Below, piece by piece: positions 1 through 7,765 of a DNA stretch of 64,000 nt. Below the pieces are notes generated by a model, which was given only the letters and a program-made list of their open reading frames with translations, was not told where the DNA came from and made no database searches. The stretch is from positions 124,001-188,000 of the forward strand of contig NZ_NSDM01000009.1 of NCBI RefSeq assembly GCF_030852425.1, given 5' to 3'. The stretch comes from Saccharothrix longispora. GTDB lineage: Bacteria > Actinomycetota > Actinomycetes > Mycobacteriales > Pseudonocardiaceae. Position numbers and translations under genes: made by a program. Each line of letters begins with the position of its first letter. Position 1 is the stretch's first letter.

Positions 1-1212
1 GGCCGCGTCGCCGACACGCTCGTGAACATGGAGACGGTGCGGGCGTTCGCCGCCGAGCGGCGCGAGGGCGTCGAGCACCGCGACCGCGCCGCCGAGCACC
101 GGGTGCTGGCGCTGCGGTCGTGGGATTACGGCAACCTGCGCATCGACACCGTCGTCGCGCCGCTGTCCGTGCTCACCAACGCGCTGGGGCTCGCCGTCGC
201 GGTGGGCGTCAGCGGCGGGCTCGGCGTGGAGGCGATCGTGGTGACGTTCGCCTACTACACCAACGCCACGCGGATCATGTTCGAGTTCAACCAGATCTAC
301 CGCCGCCTCGAGAGCGCCCTGACCGAGGCCGCCCAGTTCACCGAACTGCTGCTCGACCCGCCCACCGTGCTGGACCCGGAGCACCCGGAACCGTTGCGCG
401 TCGAGGACTCCGGTGTCCGGTTCGAGCACGTGGTGTTCGCGCACGAAGGGGCTCGACCGCTGTTCACCGGGCTGGACCTGGACGTCCCGGCGGGGACGCG
501 GATCGGGCTGGTGGGGCGCTCCGGCGGCGGCAAGACGACGTTGGGGCGGTTGCTGCTGCGGCTGATGGACCTCGACTCCGGGCGCATCCTCGTCGGCGGT
601 CAGGACATCGCGCGGCTGCGCCAAGCCGACCTGCGGAGCCTGATCGCGTACGTGCCGCAGGACCCCGCCATGTTCCACCGGACGCTGCGCGAGAACATCG
701 CGTTCGCCCGGCCGGGCGCCACCGAGGCCGAGATCCGCCGCGCCGCAGAGGCCGCCCACGTGACGGAGTTCGCCGACGCGCTGCCCCTCGGGTTCGACAC
801 GATGGTCGGCGAACGCGGCGTCAAGCTGTCCGGCGGGCAGCGGCAACGGGTCGCGCTGGCCCGCGCGATCCTGCGCGACGCGCCGATCCTGCTGCTCGAC
901 GAGGCGACGAGCGCGCTGGACTCGGAGAGCGAGGTGCTGGTCCAGGAGGCGCTGTGGCGGCTGATGGAGGGGCGGACGGCGCTCGTCGTCGCGCACCGGC
1001 TGAGCACCGTGGTGCGGATGGACCGGCTGGTCGTGCTCGACCGGGGCCGCATCGTCGAGCAGGGCACGCACGCCGAGTTGCTCGACGCCGACGGGGCGTA
1101 CGCGAGGCTGTGGCGCCACCAGTCCGGGGGCTTCCTCGACGACGTGGCGCCCGGCGGCCCGGCCGGCGGTGACGCGGTCGCCCCCGAGGGCGCGAGGGCG
1201 TCCCGGGCGTGA
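1..1212 (+). CDS. ABC exporter, fused membrane/ATPase subunit (5' end outside window)
   Basis: The frame is open from base 1, so the gene starts outside the window. The first ~110 residues are the end of an ABC exporter membrane domain, including an N-M-E-T-V-R-A-F stretch like the coupling region of Atm1/HMT-type exporters, then a hydrophobic segment around nt 160-260. The nucleotide-binding domain follows: Walker [10 protein letters not shown] at about nt 514-540, a Q-loop (YVPQDP), signature LSGGQRQR, Walker [10 protein letters not shown] and the H-loop AHRLST. The last ~35 residues are a Gly/Ala-rich tail. A homodimer or a heterodimer with an upstream half-transporter is possible. The substrate cannot be read from this part; Atm1-like family members move thiol or metal conjugates, others lipids or peptides. 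The ABC exporter assignment is secure, the substrate is unknown. Confidence 0.93.
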   Translation, partial: GRVADTLVNMETVRAFAAERREGVEHRDRAAEHRVLALRSWDYGNLRIDTVVAPLSVLTNALGLAVAVGVSGGLGVEAIVVTFAYYTNATRIMFEFNQIYRRLESALTEAAQFTELLLDPPTVLDPEHPEPLRVEDSGVRFEHVVFAHEGARPLFTGLDLDVPAGTRIGLVGRSGGGKTTLGRLLLRLMDLDSGRILVGGQDIARLRQADLRSLIAYVPQDPAMFHRTLRENIAFARPGATEAEIRRAAEAAHVTEFADALPLGFDTMVGERGVKLSGGQRQRVALARAILRDAPILLLDEATSALDSESEVLVQEALWRLMEGRTALVVAHRLSTVVRMDRLVVLDRGRIVEQGTHAELLDADGAYARLWRHQSGGFLDDVAPGGPAGGDAVAPEGARASRA

Positions 1213-1310
1213 GGCGCCGCACCACGCGGTCGCCGGCGTGGAGGGGGCGGGTGGCGCCCACGCCGCCGCGACGGGTCGCGCGCCGCCCGCCCCCGTGCGA
1301 CGGTGGCCGC

Positions 1311-1622
1311 GTGCCGCGCGACGAACCCCCGCCCCGCACGCCCGACGGCCGGTACGTCGTCATCGACGGCAGGCGCTGGCGGGCGAGCGACCCGGACCTG
1401 CCCGAGGACGTGTCGACCAGGCTGCGCGGCGCCCTGATGGCCGCCCGCCGCGACGTCGGCCGCGCCCTGCGCGCCGGTGACCCGGACGCCGAACGGCGTG
1501 CCCGCGACCGCGTCCAGGAGGCCAAGGTGGCGCTGGGCGAGCGGGGCACGCCGTGGTGGGAGCAGACCGACGAGGAGCGGCGGCGGCGGTGGGAGGCCGG
1601 CCTCGCCCGGCTCGGGGCCTGA
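1311..1622 (+). CDS. Small conserved actinobacterial protein of unknown function
   Basis: A 103-residue soluble protein with no recognised catalytic motif. It begins with a segment of the form DGRYVVIDGRRWRASDP, continues with an Arg/Ala-rich helical region (LMAARRDVGRALRAGD), then KVALGERGTPWW and a Trp/Arg-rich end. I recall similar short proteins as conserved hypotheticals in many actinomycetes; no function is known to me. The frame is open upstream to a possible ATG at 1209, but the conserved part starts near the GTG at 1311, and the 34 extra residues are Arg/Pro-rich and overlap the exporter's end. It lies ~100 bases after the ABC exporter on the same strand. Confidence 0.7.
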   Translation: MPRDEPPPRTPDGRYVVIDGRRWRASDPDLPEDVSTRLRGALMAARRDVGRALRAGDPDAERRARDRVQEAKVALGERGTPWWEQTDEERRRRWEAGLARLGA

Positions 1623-1649
1623 CTCCCCGCGGCCGGGCTCAGCCGGCGC

Positions 1650-1990
1650 GGGTCGTCCCGCGGCGGGACCACCGCGGGCGGGGCCGCCGCCCCGGGCGCA
1701 CGGCCGGCCTCCCGCACGTCGAGCACCGCCCGGCGCGCCACCCGGAAGTCCGCCACCGGCAGCCGGCCCCACAGCACCGCCGGCCGCCGGTACCGGTGCC
1801 CACCGGGTGCGACGAGGTCCGCTCGACCCCACCCGTCACAGCCACACCACGAACACCACCGCCGTGGCCGGGGTGCCCCGGCTCCAGCACGCCGGTCACC
1901 GCGAACGCGCCGTCGAACCCGTCCCGCCGCACCTCACCGTCGACGTGCCCGACCAGCACGTCCCGCGACCGCCACACGCACCCGCCGGCA
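1650..1990 (-). pseudogene. Possible decayed coding region on the minus strand
   Basis: The 515 bases between 1622 and 2138 hold no intact gene that I can support. On the minus strand, one frame reads protein-like with G/C third positions at about 1990-1870 (WRSRDVLVGHVDGEV, then DGAFAVTGVLEPGHP). A different frame is protein-like at about 1825-1690 (HRYRRPAVLWGRLPV, then ADFRVARRAVLDVREAG). The frame change suggests a remnant with one or more frameshifts, with no clear start. I recognise no family. It could also be chance frame openness in high-GC DNA. Confidence 0.25.
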
Positions 1991-2058
1991 CGCCGGCCCG
2001 ATCCGCGCGCACCGTGCTCGACCTGCCCCGTTCGTCCGCAGTGGAGGAACGCGGGGAC

Positions 2059-2082
2059 GCGCTACCCCCACGGGGGTAGCGC
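2059..2082. promoter_or_regulatory. Perfect inverted repeat upstream of the two-component operon
   Basis: Two perfect 11-bp arms, GCGCTACCCCC and GGGGGTAGCGC, are separated by two bases. The centre is 67 bases before the histidine kinase GTG and 55 bases before its likely -10 box. There is no T-tract, so an operator is more likely than a terminator. TACCCCC/GGGGGTA half sites resemble targets of some NarL/LiaR-type regulators and also C/G-rich CsoR-type sites; the adjacent response regulator is the simplest binder. Confidence 0.55.
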
Positions 2083-2125
2083 GACGTCCCCCCGCGGGCG
2101 GGCGACGCCGGCCGCCGCGCCGGCC

Positions 2126-2131
2126 TAGGTT
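2126..2131 (+). promoter_or_regulatory. -10 element (TAGGTT), leaderless start
   Basis: TAGGTT fits the actinobacterial -10 pattern TANNNT and ends 6 bases before the GTG of the histidine kinase gene. No Shine-Dalgarno sequence precedes the GTG, so transcription probably starts at or next to the start codon. Confidence 0.5.
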
Positions 2132-2137
2132 GAGGTC

Positions 2138-3346
2138 GTGCGGTTCTCGCTGACCCCGATCCGGCTCGACGTCCTGCTGGCCCTGGTGCTGACCTGGCTC
2201 ACCCTCGACACGGTGCTCAGCCGGGCGGACGGGCAGGCGCAGTTCTGGGAGTACGTGCTGGCGGCCCTCACCGCGGCGCCGATCGCGCTGCGCCAGCGCG
2301 CGCCCGTGGCGACGGTGGTGGTGATGCTCGCCGCGTTCGCCGCCTTCAACCGGCTCGGCAGCGACCTGATCCCCAACTCGGGCATCGGACTGCTGGTGGG
2401 CGTGTTCACGGTGGCCACGCTGCGGTCCAGGGTGGTGACGGCGGCGGTGGTCGCGGCGACGCTGTGCATCGTCGTGGCGGCGATGCTGGGGATCGACGAC
2501 ATCGCCTGGTCGGAGGCGGCGCAGACGGTGATGGTGGTGCTCGGCGTGTGGGTGCTGGGCGAGGGCACCCGCCGGTGGGCCGAGCGGGCCGAGCGGGCGG
2601 CCGAGTCGGCGGCGCGGGCGGTGGCCGAGGAACGGGTGCGCATCGCGCGCGAGCTGCACGACGTGGTCGCCCACCACATGTCGGTGATCTCGCTCCAGGC
2701 CGGTCTCGCCTCCTACGTGCTGGACACCGACCTGGCGACCGCCCGCAAGGCCATCGACACGGTCGGTCGGACGAGCCGCGAGGCGCTGACCGAGATGCGC
2801 CGGCTGCTCGACGTGCTCCGGGTCGACCACGACGGGGACTACCGGCCCCAGCCTGGTCTGTCCAACCTGGACGAACTGGTCGACCGGGCCCGCGCCGCCG
2901 GACTGACCGTGGAGGTGCGGGTCACGGGCGACGCACGCCCCCTGCCGCCGGGACCCGACCTGTGCGCGTACCGGGTGGCCCAGGAGTCGCTGACGAACGT
3001 GCTCAAGCACGCCGCCGCGGCCCGCGCGCTGGTCGAGCTGGACCACGGGGAGCAGACCCTGACGCTGAAGGTGACCGACGACGGCGCGACCGCCGCGCCG
3101 CACCGGGTGCCGGTGACCTCGCACGGCATCCGGGGCATGCGCGAGCGCGCCGAGCTGTACGGTGGGGTGCTCACCGCCGGACCGCGCGCCGGGGGCGGGT
3201 TCGGCGTCGTGCTGCGACTCCCCCTGGGGGATTCGCAGCTCGAGGAAGCCCGGCCGGACGATTCGCGGCCGGAGGAAGCCCAGCCGGGGCAAGTCCGGCC
3301 GGAGGGGTCACGGCCGGAGGGGTCCCGCCCGGGAGGTGACCGGTGA
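2138..3346 (+). CDS. Sensor histidine kinase, DesK/NarX (HisKA_3) type
   Basis: This 402-residue inner-membrane kinase should autophosphorylate and pass phosphate to the regulator encoded next. Roughly residues 5-145 form four to six hydrophobic segments with no large extracellular sensor. The dimerization/phosphoacceptor motif RELHDVVAHHMSV puts the phosphorylated His near residue 174. A HATPase domain follows (AYRVAQESLTNVLKHA as N box, VTDDG, then HGIRGMRERAELYGG). The C terminus carries an unusual tail of about 35 residues built of RPEE/RPEG-like repeats after the ATPase domain. The stop overlaps the next gene's GTG by 4 bases, so the two are translationally coupled. The stimulus cannot be read; kinases of this shape often sense membrane or envelope state. 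Confidence 0.93.
   Translation: MRFSLTPIRLDVLLALVLTWLTLDTVLSRADGQAQFWEYVLAALTAAPIALRQRAPVATVVVMLAAFAAFNRLGSDLIPNSGIGLLVGVFTVATLRSRVVTAAVVAATLCIVVAAMLGIDDIAWSEAAQTVMVVLGVWVLGEGTRRWAERAERAAESAARAVAEERVRIARELHDVVAHHMSVISLQAGLASYVLDTDLATARKAIDTVGRTSREALTEMRRLLDVLRVDHDGDYRPQPGLSNLDELVDRARAAGLTVEVRVTGDARPLPPGPDLCAYRVAQESLTNVLKHAAAARALVELDHGEQTLTLKVTDDGATAAPHRVPVTSHGIRGMRERAELYGGVLTAGPRAGGGFGVVLRLPLGDSQLEEARPDDSRPEEAQPGQVRPEGSRPEGSRPGGDR
3237..3340 (+). repeat. Degenerate tandem repeat coding the kinase C-terminal tail
   Basis: About 100 bases repeat a core cGGCCGGAgG(a/g) with intervals of 15-27 bases, giving the peptide pattern (Q/R)PEE or RPEGS several times. It sits between the HATPase domain and the stop. 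Such tails are not a usual part of this family; copy number may vary between strains. Confidence 0.6.
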
Positions 3347-4029
3347 CCGTCCGCGTGCTCGTCGCCGACGACCAGGCGCTGATCAGGGCCGGCCTGGTCG
3401 CGCTGTTCACCGCCGCGCCCGGGTTCGAGGTCGTGGGCGAGGCCGCCGACGGCGCGCAGGCCGTGGCGCTGACCGCGGCCACCTCCCCGGACGTGGTGCT
3501 GATGGACATCCGGATGCCGGTGCTGGACGGCATCGCCGCCACCCGCCGGATCCTGGCCGACGCGGGGGAGGACCCGCCACGCGTGGTGGTGCTGACCACG
3601 TTCGACCTGCCGGAGTACGTCTACACCGCGCTCGGCGAGGGCGCGTCGGGTTTCCTGGTCAAGGACACCCCGCCCGAGCGGATCATCTCGGCGGTCCGCA
3701 CCGTCGCGGCGGGGGACATCCTCATCGCGCCGCACATCACGCACCGCCTCATCGAGACCTACGCCCAGCACCACCGGGCCACGTCCGTCGGCGCGCCGCA
3801 GCTGGCCCGGCTCACCGCGCGGGAGACCGAGGTGCTGCGCCTGGTCGGCAACGGCCTGACCAACGCCCAGATCGCGCAGCGCCTCGTGCTCAGCGAGGCC
3901 ACGGTGAAGACGCACGTCAAGCGGATGATGGGCAAGCTGGCCCTGTCCAGCCGCGCACAGGCCGTCGTGGTCGCCTACGAGACCGGCCTGATCGTGCCAG
4001 GGCCCGGGAGACCCGGCTCCGGCGGGTGA
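3343..4029 (+). CDS. Response regulator, NarL/FixJ family (receiver + LuxR HTH)
   Basis: A 228-residue cytoplasmic DNA-binding regulator. The receiver domain (1-120) has acidic residues D9/D10, the phosphoacceptor D55 in VVLMDIRMP, a Thr in LTTFD and the Lys of FLVKDTPPE. A LuxR-type helix-turn-helix occupies about 150-215 (LTARETEVLRLVGNGLTNAQIA, then VKTHVKRMMGKL). It starts at a GTG overlapping the kinase stop by 4 bases, so kinase and regulator form a cognate pair. Autoregulation through the palindrome at 2059-2082 is plausible. Targets are unknown; the osmoprotectant ABC operon 177 bases downstream is the nearest candidate. Confidence 0.95.
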   Translation: MTVRVLVADDQALIRAGLVALFTAAPGFEVVGEAADGAQAVALTAATSPDVVLMDIRMPVLDGIAATRRILADAGEDPPRVVVLTTFDLPEYVYTALGEGASGFLVKDTPPERIISAVRTVAAGDILIAPHITHRLIETYAQHHRATSVGAPQLARLTARETEVLRLVGNGLTNAQIAQRLVLSEATVKTHVKRMMGKLALSSRAQAVVVAYETGLIVPGPGRPGSGG

Positions 4030-4063
4030 CGGGCACACCGGTGATCGTCAGGCTATCGTCAGG

Positions 4064-4205
4064 TTGAGTCACCTCGCGGTGCGGCAGGATGGGTGTCCTG
4101 TTGGGACACCGTGCTCTCGGAGTCGGGGGATTGCCGAGCAAAGGGGTAACCGATTTCACGGACACGCACGTCGACGACCGTCCCGGGTGGACCGGGGGCG
4201 GAGTC
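4064..4205 (+). promoter_or_regulatory. Leader of the osmoprotectant operon, possibly structured
   Basis: The 176 bases between the response regulator and the permease contain the direct repeat ATCGTCAGG at 4044-4052 and 4055-4063. A hairpin follows with 7-bp arms GGTGTCC (4092-4098) and GGACACC (4104-4110) and a 5-base loop, then a weaker CTCGG/CCGAG pair. The hairpin lacks a U-tract and could end the two-component transcript or be part of a 5' leader. I could not match it to a known riboswitch class by eye. Confidence 0.35.
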
Positions 4206-4856
4206 GTGAACTTCTGGGAGTTCCTGGTCGACCGGTGGAACCGGTTGCTGGTCGAGGCGCTGCTGCACGTCAGCGCGGTGGTGCAGTGCGCGCTGCTGGC
4301 CGCGGTGATAGGCGTGGCGATCGGGGTGGCGGTGTACCGCAGCCCGCTCGGCTCGGCCGCCGCGACGGCGTTGACCAGCGCGATCCTCACCATCCCGTCG
4401 TTCGCCCTGCTGGGTCTGCTGATCCCGGTGCTGGGCCTCGGCGTGAAGCCGACCGTGGTGGCGCTCGTGCTGTACGGGCTGCTGCCCGTGGTGCGGAACA
4501 CCATCGTCGGCCTGGGTGGCGTGGACCACGCGGTGCGCGACGCGGCGCGGGGCATCGGGATGAGCCGGCTCGGCGTGCTGACCAGGGTCGAACTGCGGCT
4601 GGCGTGGCCCGCGATCCTCACCGGGACGCGGGTCGCCACGCAGATGCTGATGGGCATCGCCGCCATCGCCGCCTACGCCCGCGGGCCGGGTCTGGGCGTG
4701 GAGATCTTCGCCGGCCTGACCAGGGCGGGCAGCGCGAACGCGACCAACCAGGCGATCGCCGGAACCCTCGGGATCGTCGTCCTGGCGCTGGTCCTGGACG
4801 GGCTCTTCGCGCTGATCGGCCGTTACACCGTCTCCAGGGGGATCCGTGGCCAGTGA
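4206..4856 (+). CDS. Osmoprotectant ABC transporter permease 1 (OpuCB/ProW-like)
   Basis: A 216-residue membrane protein with about five to six hydrophobic helices. It has the binding-protein-dependent transport signature typical of glycine betaine/choline permeases (LPVVRNTIVGLGGVD, then RDAARGIGMS near residues 98-125). It should form the channel with the second permease (5982-6737). The start was taken at GTG 4206 because GGGGGCGGAG lies just upstream and the protein begins like family members; the frame stays open to an ATG at 4089 but that extension is not protein-like. It overlaps the ATPase gene by 11 bases. Confidence 0.92.
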   Translation: MNFWEFLVDRWNRLLVEALLHVSAVVQCALLAAVIGVAIGVAVYRSPLGSAAATALTSAILTIPSFALLGLLIPVLGLGVKPTVVALVLYGLLPVVRNTIVGLGGVDHAVRDAARGIGMSRLGVLTRVELRLAWPAILTGTRVATQMLMGIAAIAAYARGPGLGVEIFAGLTRAGSANATNQAIAGTLGIVVLALVLDGLFALIGRYTVSRGIRGQ

Positions 4857-5985
4857 GATCGAGCTCGTCGACGTGACGAAGCGCTACCCCGGCGTGAAGG
4901 CGCCCGCGGTGGAGTCGTTCAGCCTGACCGTCCCGGCGGGCGAGACCGTGGTGTTCGTCGGACCGTCCGGGTGCGGCAAGACCACCACCATGCGCATGAT
5001 CAACCGGTTGATCGAGCCGACGTCCGGCCGGATCACCATCGACGGTCGGGACACGCTGTCGCTGGACCCGGACGAGCTGCGCCGCGGCATCGGGTACGCC
5101 ATCCAGCAGGCCGGGCTGTTCCCGCACCTGACCGTCGGCCAGAACGTCGGCACGGTGCCGGGCCTGCTGGGCTGGAGCCGGTCGAGGGTGTCGGAGCGGG
5201 TGGACGAGATGCTCGACCTGGTCGGGCTCGACCCGGTCGACTACCGCGACCGCTACCCGCGTCAGCTCTCGGGCGGCCAGCAGCAGCGCGTCGGGGTGGC
5301 CCGTGCGCTGGCCGCCGACCCGCCCGTGCTGCTGATGGACGAGCCGTTCGGCGCCGTGGACCCGATCACCCGGGGCAACCTCCAGGACGAGCTGATGCGG
5401 CTCCAGGCCGAGCTGCGCAAGACGATCGTCTTCGTCACGCACGACTTCGACGAGGCGGTGAAGCTCGGCGACCGGATCGCGGTGCTCGGGCCGCGCTCGA
5501 CGGTGCTCCAGTACGACACGCCGGAAGCGATCCTGGCGAACCCGGCCGACGACACGGTCGCCGGGTTCGTCGGCTCGGGCGCGTCGCTCAAGCAGCTGCG
5601 GCTGCGGCGGGTCCGCGAGGTGGAGCTGAGCCAGGCGGTGACGGCGTCGGTGCACGACGAGCCGGCCGAGGTGGGCCGCAGGCTGGCCGGGTCGCCGAAC
5701 CGGTACGCGCTGCTGCTGGACGGCCGCAACCGGCCGGTGAGCTGGGTGCACGCGGGCAACCCGGGGCAGCCGCAGCCGGTGGGCGACTCCGTGTCGTTGC
5801 AGTCGACGTTGCAGGACGCGCTGGAGGCCATCCTGACCGAGGGCGGCGCGGCGGTCGTCACGGGCGCGCGCGGCGAATACGTCGGGCTGGTGGAGATGGA
5901 CGCCGTGATCGGCACCGTGCAGAAGCTGCGCGACGAGCACGCAGTCGACGACGAGGCGGCCGACCGCGTGGGGGTGGAGACGTGA
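4846..5985 (+). CDS. Osmoprotectant ABC transporter ATPase (OpuCA/ProV-like)
   Basis: A 379-residue cytoplasmic ATPase that powers uptake of a quaternary-amine type solute. Motifs in order: Walker A GPSGCGKTT (about residues 39-47), the Q-loop with the QQAGLFPHLTV segment typical of this subfamily, signature LSGGQQQR, Walker B VLLMDEPFGAVDP and the H-loop VTHDFDEA. After ~240 the C-terminal region looks like a CBS pair (TLQDALEAILTEGGAAVV, then GEYVGLVEMDAVIG). In OpuA-type systems this region senses ionic strength or cyclic di-AMP. The GTG start lies inside the upstream gene, and the stop overlaps the next GTG by 4 bases. Confidence 0.94.
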   Translation: MASEIELVDVTKRYPGVKAPAVESFSLTVPAGETVVFVGPSGCGKTTTMRMINRLIEPTSGRITIDGRDTLSLDPDELRRGIGYAIQQAGLFPHLTVGQNVGTVPGLLGWSRSRVSERVDEMLDLVGLDPVDYRDRYPRQLSGGQQQRVGVARALAADPPVLLMDEPFGAVDPITRGNLQDELMRLQAELRKTIVFVTHDFDEAVKLGDRIAVLGPRSTVLQYDTPEAILANPADDTVAGFVGSGASLKQLRLRRVREVELSQAVTASVHDEPAEVGRRLAGSPNRYALLLDGRNRPVSWVHAGNPGQPQPVGDSVSLQSTLQDALEAILTEGGAAVVTGARGEYVGLVEMDAVIGTVQKLRDEHAVDDEAADRVGVET

Positions 5986-6737
5986 CGACCGCGGTCGCCT
6001 CGCGGCAGCGGGCCGAGCGGCTCCGCCTGCTGATCCAGCCACTGGCCGTCGTCGCACTCGTCGGCGGTGTGCTGACCTGGGCGTTCACCCGAGACCTCGA
6101 CTCGATCGAGCAGGCGAGCATCAACGTGCCGACGCTGGCGTCCGCGACCTGGGACCACCTGGTGATCAGCGTCGTGGTGACCGCGCTGGTGCTGGTGGTG
6201 GCCGTGCCGCTGGGCGTCGTGCTGACCCGGCGGTGGGCGCGGCGGGCCGCGCCGGTGTTCCTGGGCGTCGCCACGATCGGCCAGGCGTCGCCCGCCATCG
6301 GCATCCTCGTGCTGTTCTTCCTGGTCTCCGGCCTGGAGGGGGTGTGGGCGGCGGTGCTGCCGATCGCCTTCTACACGCTGCTGCCCGTGCTGCGGAACAC
6401 GATGGTCGGCCTCCAGGGCGTGGACCCGGCGCTGGTGGACGCGGGGCGCGGCATCGGCATGTCCGCCGGCGCGGTGCTGCGGCGGATCGAGCTGCCGCTC
6501 GCCGTGCCGCTGATCCTGGCCGGCCTGCGCACCGCGCTGGTGCACGCCGTCGGCGTCGCCACGCTGGCGGTGTTCGTCAACGGCGGCGGCCTCGGCCTGC
6601 TGATCGACACCGGTTACAAGCTCTCGCGGGTGACCGTGCTGGTCACCGGGGCGGTGCTGGCCGTGGGGCTCGCGCTGCTGGTGGACTGGCTCGGCGCGGT
6701 CGCCGAGACCTACCTGGGACCGAAGGGATTGCGATGA
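5982..6737 (+). CDS. Osmoprotectant ABC transporter permease 2 (OpuCD/ProZ-like)
   Basis: A 251-residue membrane protein that pairs with the first permease. It has an N-terminal basic stretch, one helix, a short outside segment, then about five helices. The same signature as in permease 1 is present (LPVLRNTMVGLQGVDP, then DAGRGIGMSAGAVLRRIELP). It starts with GTG overlapping the ATPase stop (GTGA) and ends overlapping the lipoprotein ATG (ATGA), so all four genes are tightly coupled. Two different permeases with one ATPase is the normal OpuC layout. Confidence 0.93.
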   Translation: MTTAVASRQRAERLRLLIQPLAVVALVGGVLTWAFTRDLDSIEQASINVPTLASATWDHLVISVVVTALVLVVAVPLGVVLTRRWARRAAPVFLGVATIGQASPAIGILVLFFLVSGLEGVWAAVLPIAFYTLLPVLRNTMVGLQGVDPALVDAGRGIGMSAGAVLRRIELPLAVPLILAGLRTALVHAVGVATLAVFVNGGGLGLLIDTGYKLSRVTVLVTGAVLAVGLALLVDWLGAVAETYLGPKGLR

Positions 6738-7711
6738 GGGCGCGGTTCGCCGGGGTCGCGCTCGTCGCGACGACCCTGCTGGCCTCGGGCTGCGGCCTGG
6801 AGTCGTCGTTCGCGCTGCCGTTCGAGGTGGCGCCCGGATCGATCCGGCCGGTGCCGGAGCTGACCGGGGTGGAGGTGGCGGTGGGGTCGAAGGACTTCAC
6901 CGAGAACCAGGTCCTCGGCTACCTCGCCGAGGTGGCCCTGGTCGCCGCCGGGGCCGAGGTGCGGGACATGACCAACATCCAGGGCTCCAACAGCTCGCGC
7001 CAGGCCTTGATCACCGGCGACGTCGACCTGTCGTGGGACTACACCGGGACGGGGTGGATCAGCTACCTGGGCAACACCGAGCCGATCCCCGACGAACGGG
7101 GCCAGTACGAGGCGGTGCGCGACGCCGACCTGGAGCGCAACGGCCTGCGCTGGCTGGACTACTCCGAGGTCAACAACACGTACGCGTTCGCCGTCACCGA
7201 GGAGTTCGCCCGCACCCACGGGCTGCGCACCACCTCCGACATGGCCGCGCTGATCGCCCGTGAACCCGACAAGGGCGTGTTCTGCCTGGAGACGGAGTTC
7301 GTCAGCCGCAACGACGGGTTCCCGGGCGTGGCGGCGGCCTACGGCTTCGACCCGGGAGCGGTGGAGGTCAAGACGTTCGGCACCGGCACGATCTACTCCG
7401 CCACGTCGACCGGCCTGTGCAACTTCGGCGAGGTGTTCACCACCGACGGCCGCATCCTGGCGCTGAACCTGGTCGCCCTGGAGGACGACAAGAAGTTCTT
7501 CCCCCAGTACAACGCGGCGATCGTGCTGCGCGAGGAGTTCCACCGGGCGCACCCGCAGGTCGCGGAGGTGATGGCGCCGATCGTCGGGAAGCTCGACAAC
7601 GAGACGGTCCTCGCGCTCAACGCCGAGGTGGACGTCGACGGCCGCGACCCGGCGATCGTCGCCCGCGACTGGCTGGTGCGCGAGGGGTTCGTGACGCTGC
7701 CGACGTCGTGA
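6734..7711 (+). CDS. Osmoprotectant-binding lipoprotein (OpuCC/ProX-like)
   Basis: A 325-residue exported lipoprotein that delivers solute to the permeases. The signal peptide (MRARFAGVALVATTLLASGC) ends in a lipobox with Cys20. The mature part starts like the family (VAVGSKDFTENQVLGYLAEV), then shows QGSNSSRQALITGDVDLSWDYTGTGW and the conserved KDFxE, DYTGT and FxxYNAA-like segments. Glycine betaine, choline, carnitine or a related compound is the expected ligand; which one cannot be read. The gene ends 16 bases before a strong bidirectional hairpin. Confidence 0.94.
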   Translation: MRARFAGVALVATTLLASGCGLESSFALPFEVAPGSIRPVPELTGVEVAVGSKDFTENQVLGYLAEVALVAAGAEVRDMTNIQGSNSSRQALITGDVDLSWDYTGTGWISYLGNTEPIPDERGQYEAVRDADLERNGLRWLDYSEVNNTYAFAVTEEFARTHGLRTTSDMAALIAREPDKGVFCLETEFVSRNDGFPGVAAAYGFDPGAVEVKTFGTGTIYSATSTGLCNFGEVFTTDGRILALNLVALEDDKKFFPQYNAAIVLREEFHRAHPQVAEVMAPIVGKLDNETVLALNAEVDVDGRDPAIVARDWLVREGFVTLPTS

Positions 7712-7727
7712 CGAGGGGCCGGAGGCG

Positions 7728-7759
7728 GGCCCTGCGCCCGGGCGCCCGGGCGCAGGGCC
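7728..7759. terminator. Strong bidirectional hairpin between convergent genes
   Basis: A perfect 14-bp stem (GGCCCTGCGCCCGG at 7728-7741 paired with 7746-7759) has a 4-base loop. It lies between the lipoprotein stop (7711) and the hydrolase stop (7766). No T-tract is present, as usual in actinobacteria. It should stop transcription from both sides. Confidence 0.8.
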
Positions 7760-7765
7760 GCGGGG

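Noticed and set aside
4089-4205. In-frame upstream ATG for the first osmoprotectant permease
   Set aside because: Would add 39 residues that do not look like family N termini, while GTG 4206 has a good ribosome site.
4064-4205. c-di-AMP (ydaO) riboswitch upstream of the osmoprotectant genes
   Set aside because: The conserved ydaO core segments could not be found by eye; only simple hairpins are visible.
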